64,000 nt of DNA from Dyella psychrodurans (GTDB lineage Bacteria > Pseudomonadota > Gammaproteobacteria > Xanthomonadales > Rhodanobacteraceae), in the NCBI RefSeq assembly GCF_003363265.1, contig NZ_QRBF01000003.1:1-64000 (forward strand), written 5' to 3'. Positions 59,825 to 64,000 of the stretch are shown one piece after another. Each line of letters opens with the position of its first letter. The stretch's first letter is position 1. The translations under genes and the position numbers were made by a program. The notes below the pieces were generated by a model. The model had not been told where the DNA came from. It was given only the letters and a program-made list of their open reading frames with translations, and searched no databases.

Positions 59825-61492
59825 TCAGGCTTTTCCTTGTGCGACAGGGTTTGAAAGGGGATTGCGAACCAATCTGTCCTGCAACAGGCCCGCGCGCTCC
59901 AGCGGCAGATAGGCAATGGCCGCCAGATGCGAATGAATGCGCCTTAGGTCGCGCAGAATGCGCAGGTAGACATCGCCGCCACCGCCATCGCGCTGTTCGC
60001 GCATGGCACGAATGTGCCTGTCCGACGACTCGTTTTCCAAGCGCCATAACAGTTCTTTACGTTCGACCAGCTGTTGGGCCGCACGCAGATCGCCACGCAT
60101 GAACACGGTAATCCCCAGACGCAGACTCTCCATGACATGCGCATGCATGGCCGCGAGATCCAGGATGTCATCGGCCGAAAAATCCTGCCCGCGTTCGGCT
60201 TTCTTGACGGCGAACTCCACGAGGTTGTTGGCGGTGATGTCGCCGATGTGTTCGATGTTCATCACGAACGCGTGGATTTCCTGGCTGCGTTCGCCATCTT
60301 CCTCGTTCAAGGCTTCGCCGCCGAGATCGGCAAGATACTGGCGAATGGCAATGCCAAGGCGGTCCAGCCACGGGTCTACGCGACTGATCGAGGCCGCACG
60401 CGCGGCGTCGTCCTTGCCGAACACTTCGACCAGGTTGGCGAGCATGCCCTCGACCATGTCGGCCATGCGCATGGATTCGCGCGTGGCGTTCACCAATGCC
60501 ACGCTCGCGCTATCCAGCGCGGCTTCGTCCAGATACAACGCCTGACCCGGATCAGCGGGACGCGGCGGCTCGGGCTGCAAGCGCACGAGCAACTGCTCGA
60601 GCCGCTCTACGGGAAGGATGAAGATCAACGCCAGCCCCAGATTGAAGGCCGTGTGAAAGTTCACCACGACGCGAGCCGGCGACTCGCTGATGTGCGCAAG
60701 CCCATCGGCGATGGGGTGCAAGAACGGCAGGCACGCCACGCAGCCGAACGCGCGGACCAGCAGATTGCCGAGCGGCAAGCGACGCGCTACCGGCGTATTT
60801 GCTTCGAACAACGCCGGCAGGGTGCTGCCCAGGTTCGCGCCAAGCACCAATGCGAGCGCGCCGGAGGCGTCCACCACGCCAGCCGTCGCGAAGGAGACGA
60901 TCAACAAGACGACCGCAACGCTGGAGTGACAGGCCCACGTAAGCAACGCGGCGACCACCACGGCCAACAGCGGCTCTTCCGAAAGGCTCTTCAGCAACGT
61001 GTGCAGGACTTGGGCATTCTCGATCGGCGCCATCGTCAACACGAGCAGATGCAGCGCCAAGAGCATCAGCCCGAGCCCGATGCTGACGCGGGCGAGATTC
61101 TTGTAGCGCGCGTCGTCGCTGCGTCGATGCGTGATGAAGCCGAGCAGCACCAGGATCGGCGCCACCACCGCGATGTTGAACGACATCACCTGTACGATCA
61201 GCGTGGTACCGACATTCGCGCCCAGCATCACGGTCAGGCCGGAGGCCAGGCCGAGAAAGCCGCTTGCAGCGAACGACGTGGCCATCATGCCTGTGGCCGT
61301 GCTGCTCTGAAGCAGCGCGGTGATGCAGACGCCAAATGCAAAAGCAGCGGGACGCCGGCCCAGGTAATGGCCCAGCCAACGTCGCAGCGCACTGCCGTAA
61401 CCGCGCAGCACGCCGCTGGTGACCATGTGCGTGCCCCACAACAACAGGGCGACATAGCCCGCGATGTCGAGCAAGGCGAAAGTGCCTTTCAT
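59825..61492 (-). CDS. Na+/phosphate cotransporter family protein with PhoU-like domain
   Basis: 555 aa. The first half has two inverted repeats of the NaPi-II type with LLQSSTATGMMATSFAASG and LTWACHSSVAVVLLIVSFA, each carrying the QSS-like Na+/Pi signature; the second has Cys-His in place of the Gln. The last 200 residues form a PhoU-like helical domain (NATRESMRMADMVEGML, NIEHIGDITANNLVEFA). The ATG at 61492 is chosen as it starts the first helix; an upstream in-frame ATG at 61543 lacks support. YjbB-type members export phosphate in E. coli. Confidence 0.88.
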   Translation of the reverse strand: MKGTFALLDIAGYVALLLWGTHMVTSGVLRGYGSALRRWLGHYLGRRPAAFAFGVCITALLQSSTATGMMATSFAASGFLGLASGLTVMLGANVGTTLIVQVMSFNIAVVAPILVLLGFITHRRSDDARYKNLARVSIGLGLMLLALHLLVLTMAPIENAQVLHTLLKSLSEEPLLAVVVAALLTWACHSSVAVVLLIVSFATAGVVDASGALALVLGANLGSTLPALFEANTPVARRLPLGNLLVRAFGCVACLPFLHPIADGLAHISESPARVVVNFHTAFNLGLALIFILPVERLEQLLVRLQPEPPRPADPGQALYLDEAALDSASVALVNATRESMRMADMVEGMLANLVEVFGKDDAARAASISRVDPWLDRLGIAIRQYLADLGGEALNEEDGERSQEIHAFVMNIEHIGDITANNLVEFAVKKAERGQDFSADDILDLAAMHAHVMESLRLGITVFMRGDLRAAQQLVERKELLWRLENESSDRHIRAMREQRDGGGGDVYLRILRDLRRIHSHLAAIAYLPLERAGLLQDRLVRNPLSNPVAQGKA

Positions 61493-61669
61493 GACACGAC
61501 TCCCGAAACAACACGATGCGGACGGACCCGCGTCGCCAATCAAATCGAATGGTCGGTGGACACGCCGTCCGCCGAACCCAACTCACCCGGCATCCCAGGC
61601 AAGGACCGGCGTGCCGCAACGATCCAGCTTGCCGACACGCCCAGCCCACGCTCCTCGCTATGCGCTTGC

Positions 61670-64000
61670 TTACAACCAGCGGATATAGCGGCGGATGTAA
61701 ATGCCCTTCACGAACTGAGTAAGCACGCAGTAGGTGAAGACCGTCACCGCAACCCAGGCGAAGTAAACCATCGGCAATGGTACGAAGCCGAACTTCGGAC
61801 CGATCCCCGAGAAAGGCAAGACCATGCCGATGACGATCACCGCCGTGGTCAAAGCCAGCACCGGCGCCGACGCAATGCTCTGCACGAACGGAATCTTGCG
61901 CGTGCGGATCATGTGCACGATCAGTGTCTGCGTCAGCAGGCTTTCGACGAACCAGCCCGTTTGGAAGAGGGCCTGATGCGCGGGCGAATTGGCGCCGAAC
62001 ACGTGCCACATCAACCAGTATGTAGTGATGTCGAAAATCGAACTGACCGGCCCGATCCATATCATGAAGCGGCCGATGTCGCTGGCATCCCACTTGCGAG
62101 GCTTGCGCAGATATTCCTCGTCCATGCGATCGAACGGAATCGACAGCTGCGAACCGTGATAGAGCATGTCCAGCACCAGCAGCTGCAGCGGAAGCATCGG
62201 CAGGAACGGCAGAAACGCGCTCGCCACCAGCACCGAGAACATGTTGCCGAAGTTCGAGCTGGCGGTCATCTTGATGTACTTGATGATGTTGCCGAAGGTG
62301 ATGCGACCTTCGATCACGCCTTCTTCCAGCACCATCAGGTTCTTTTCGAGCAAGATGATGTCCGCCGACTCCTTCGCGATGTCGGTGGCCGTATCGACCG
62401 AAATACCCACGTCCGCTTCGCGCAGCGCCGGTGCGTCGTTGATGCCGTCGCCCAGGAATCCAACGGTGTGCCCCTGGCGCTGCAGCGACTTCACCACGCG
62501 CGCTTTCTGCAGCGGCGACATCTTGGCGAACACCGTGGTGCGCTTGACCAGCTCGTCCAGCTCGGCGTCTTCCAGCGGTTCGATGTGTTTGCCCTGCGCG
62601 GAGTTCACCACGTCGAGGCCCACTTCGCGGCAGATCTTGCGCGTCACCGCCTCGTTGTCGCCCGTGATCACCTTCACTTCCACGCCATGATGATGGAGCG
62701 CGGCGATAGCCGTGCCCGCCGTATCTTTCGGCGGATCGAGGAAGGCCAGACAGCCGACCGCGACCATGTCCTTTTCGTCGGTAACGCTGTAGGTACGGTT
62801 CGTCGGTGGCTGCTGCTTGATGGCAACGATCAACGCGCGCAGACCATCTTCATTGAGTTCGCGCGTCATCGCCTTGATTTCGGCGCGCAGCTCGTCGGTC
62901 ATCGGACGAATACCGTCGCTGGCCTTGGCGTAGGCGCAGATGGACAGCATTTCTTCCACGGCGCCTTTGCACACCAGCAGATCCTGTCCTTCGCCGTTGC
63001 TGACGATCACGGACATGCGACGGCGCTGGAAGTCGAACGGAATCTCGTCGACGATGTGGTATTTGGCTGCTATCGGCTCCAGATCGCGGTGCGTCAGCAC
63101 CGCCTTGTCCATCAGGTTCTTCAAACCCGTCTGGAAACGGCTGTTGAGATAGCCGTATTCGAGCGCTTCCTCGGATTCTTCGCCGAACAGATCCAGATGC
63201 CGTTCCAGCACGATCTTGTCGAGTGTCAGCGTGCCGGTCTTGTCCGTGCACAGCACATCCATCGCGCCGAAGTTCTGAATTGCGTTGAGGCGCTTCACCA
63301 CGACCTTGCGCTTGGACATCGCCATCGCGCCCTTGGCCAGGTTCGCGGTCACGATCAGCGGCAGCATTTCCGGCGTCAGGCCGACCGCCACCGAGATGGC
63401 GAACAGGAAGGCCTGCAGCCAGTCGTGCTTGTCCAGACCATTGATGAGGAAGACGATCGGCACCATCACCGCCATAAAGCGGATCAGCAGCCAGCTCACG
63501 CTCTTCACGCCGCGGTCGAAGCTGGTCTGCACGCGCGTGCCCACGACGGTGCGCGCCAGCGAACCCAGGTAGCTGCGCGGCCCCGTCGATACGATCACCG
63601 CCGTGGCCGAACCGCTCACCACGTTGGTGCCCATGTAGCAGATCGTCGAGAGATCGAGCGGCGTTTCGGCGGCTTCGCGGGCGGCCTGCTCGGCATCGAC
63701 GATCTGCTGCGGCGCCGCCTTTTCCACCGGCAGCGATTCGCCGGACAGAATGGCCTGGCTGATGAACAGGTCCTTGGCGGTCAACAGGCGCATATCCGCG
63801 GGCACCATGTCGCCCGCGGCCAGATGCACGATGTCGCCCGACACCAGCTCCGCCACCGGCACTTCGATGCGTTCGCTATGACCGTCGGAAGCGCGGCGGG
63901 TCACCGTCGCGGTGTTGCGCACCATCGCCTTGAGTTTCTCGGCGGCCTGCGACGAGCGGTACTCCTGGATGAAGCTCAGGGAGACGCTGATCGTCACCAT
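61670..64000 (-). CDS. mgtA: Magnesium-translocating P-type ATPase (MgtA type), 5' end beyond window
   Basis: Imports Mg2+ across the inner membrane using ATP. The window holds 776 codons; MgtA proteins are about 900 aa, so roughly 120 N-terminal residues and any leader riboswitch are outside. The actuator domain is DIVHLAAGDMVPADMRLL with the ILSGESLPVEK motif (SGES). The phosphorylated Asp is in VLCTDKTGTLTLDKI, and the hinge reads TVGFLGDGINDAPALREADVGISVDTATDIAKESADIILLEKNL. TM helices near the C-terminus include SSNFGNMFSVLVASAFLPFLPMLP, an MgtA/MgtB trait. It runs toward the Na/Pi gene with 177 bases between. Confidence 0.93.
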   Translation of the reverse strand: MVTISVSLSFIQEYRSSQAAEKLKAMVRNTATVTRRASDGHSERIEVPVAELVSGDIVHLAAGDMVPADMRLLTAKDLFISQAILSGESLPVEKAAPQQIVDAEQAAREAAETPLDLSTICYMGTNVVSGSATAVIVSTGPRSYLGSLARTVVGTRVQTSFDRGVKSVSWLLIRFMAVMVPIVFLINGLDKHDWLQAFLFAISVAVGLTPEMLPLIVTANLAKGAMAMSKRKVVVKRLNAIQNFGAMDVLCTDKTGTLTLDKIVLERHLDLFGEESEEALEYGYLNSRFQTGLKNLMDKAVLTHRDLEPIAAKYHIVDEIPFDFQRRRMSVIVSNGEGQDLLVCKGAVEEMLSICAYAKASDGIRPMTDELRAEIKAMTRELNEDGLRALIVAIKQQPPTNRTYSVTDEKDMVAVGCLAFLDPPKDTAGTAIAALHHHGVEVKVITGDNEAVTRKICREVGLDVVNSAQGKHIEPLEDAELDELVKRTTVFAKMSPLQKARVVKSLQRQGHTVGFLGDGINDAPALREADVGISVDTATDIAKESADIILLEKNLMVLEEGVIEGRITFGNIIKYIKMTASSNFGNMFSVLVASAFLPFLPMLPLQLLVLDMLYHGSQLSIPFDRMDEEYLRKPRKWDASDIGRFMIWIGPVSSIFDITTYWLMWHVFGANSPAHQALFQTGWFVESLLTQTLIVHMIRTRKIPFVQSIASAPVLALTTAVIVIGMVLPFSGIGPKFGFVPLPMVYFAWVAVTVFTYCVLTQFVKGIYIRRYIRWL

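Overview
The window is a contiguous, GC-rich (mostly above 60%) chromosomal segment from a gammaproteobacterium, most likely of the Xanthomonadales/Lysobacterales (Rhodanobacteraceae-like, for example Dyella or Luteibacter relatives). This assignment is inferred from gene content: four large TonB-dependent receptors, a CocE/alpha-amino-acid ester hydrolase, a fused SpmA-SpmB protein, a PTR1-like pteridine reductase, and the rpsU-yqeY-dnaG and tsaD-folB-folK clusters. I saw no rRNA, tRNA, CRISPR array, insertion sequence or prophage. About 53 protein genes cover nearly all of the sequence.

Layout. 0-10.8 kb: ferredoxin-type flavin reductase, hotdog thioesterase, SrkA kinase, RlmI methyltransferase, Pr6Pr membrane protein, RmuC, a shikimate-dehydrogenase-like protein, FolE coupled to a secreted EF-hand protein, and an MFS pump coupled to a DUF1993 protein. 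11-14.3 kb: an isolated Oar-type TonB receptor with a TTG start and a strong terminator. 14.4-21.2 kb: DsbA/FrnE-like protein, an overlapping set COG2509 flavoprotein-DinG-HutD, then NnrU, a small membrane protein and a DUF938 methyltransferase. 21.2-26.6 kb: ester hydrolase, YchJ, and a minus-strand operon SpmAB-(tandem methylglyoxal synthase)-NRDE. 26.8-33 kb: two tandem paralogous TonB receptors. 33.2-39.1 kb: gltBD. 39.4-42.1 kb: envC and ctpA. 42.2-44.4 kb: a fourth TonB receptor. 44.6-49 kb: EcsC, pteridine reductase, DUF6159, and the folK/folB/tsaD operon. 49.2-52.9 kb: rpsU, yqeY, a DUF1328 protein, dnaG and a DedA protein. 53-59.6 kb: a DUF4239 protein and a complete heavy-metal-type RND tripartite pump. 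59.8-64 kb: an Na/Pi cotransporter and an MgtA-type Mg2+ ATPase truncated by the window edge.

How the genes connect. Folate/pterin metabolism is spread over three loci (folE; pteridine reductase; folB-folK). Envelope and transport functions dominate: TonB receptors, the RND pump, the EnvC amidase activator, the CtpA protease, DedA, Na/Pi and Mg2+ transport. Most of the window is ordinary housekeeping sequence. The observations most worth following are a methylglyoxal synthase carrying a second, degenerate MGS-like domain inside an uncharacterised three-gene operon; a dyad shared by the promoter regions of the duplicated TonB receptors; a Zur-like palindrome before the fourth receptor; and REP-type inverted repeat pairs. 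I found nothing that clearly amounts to a new multi-gene defence or mobile system.
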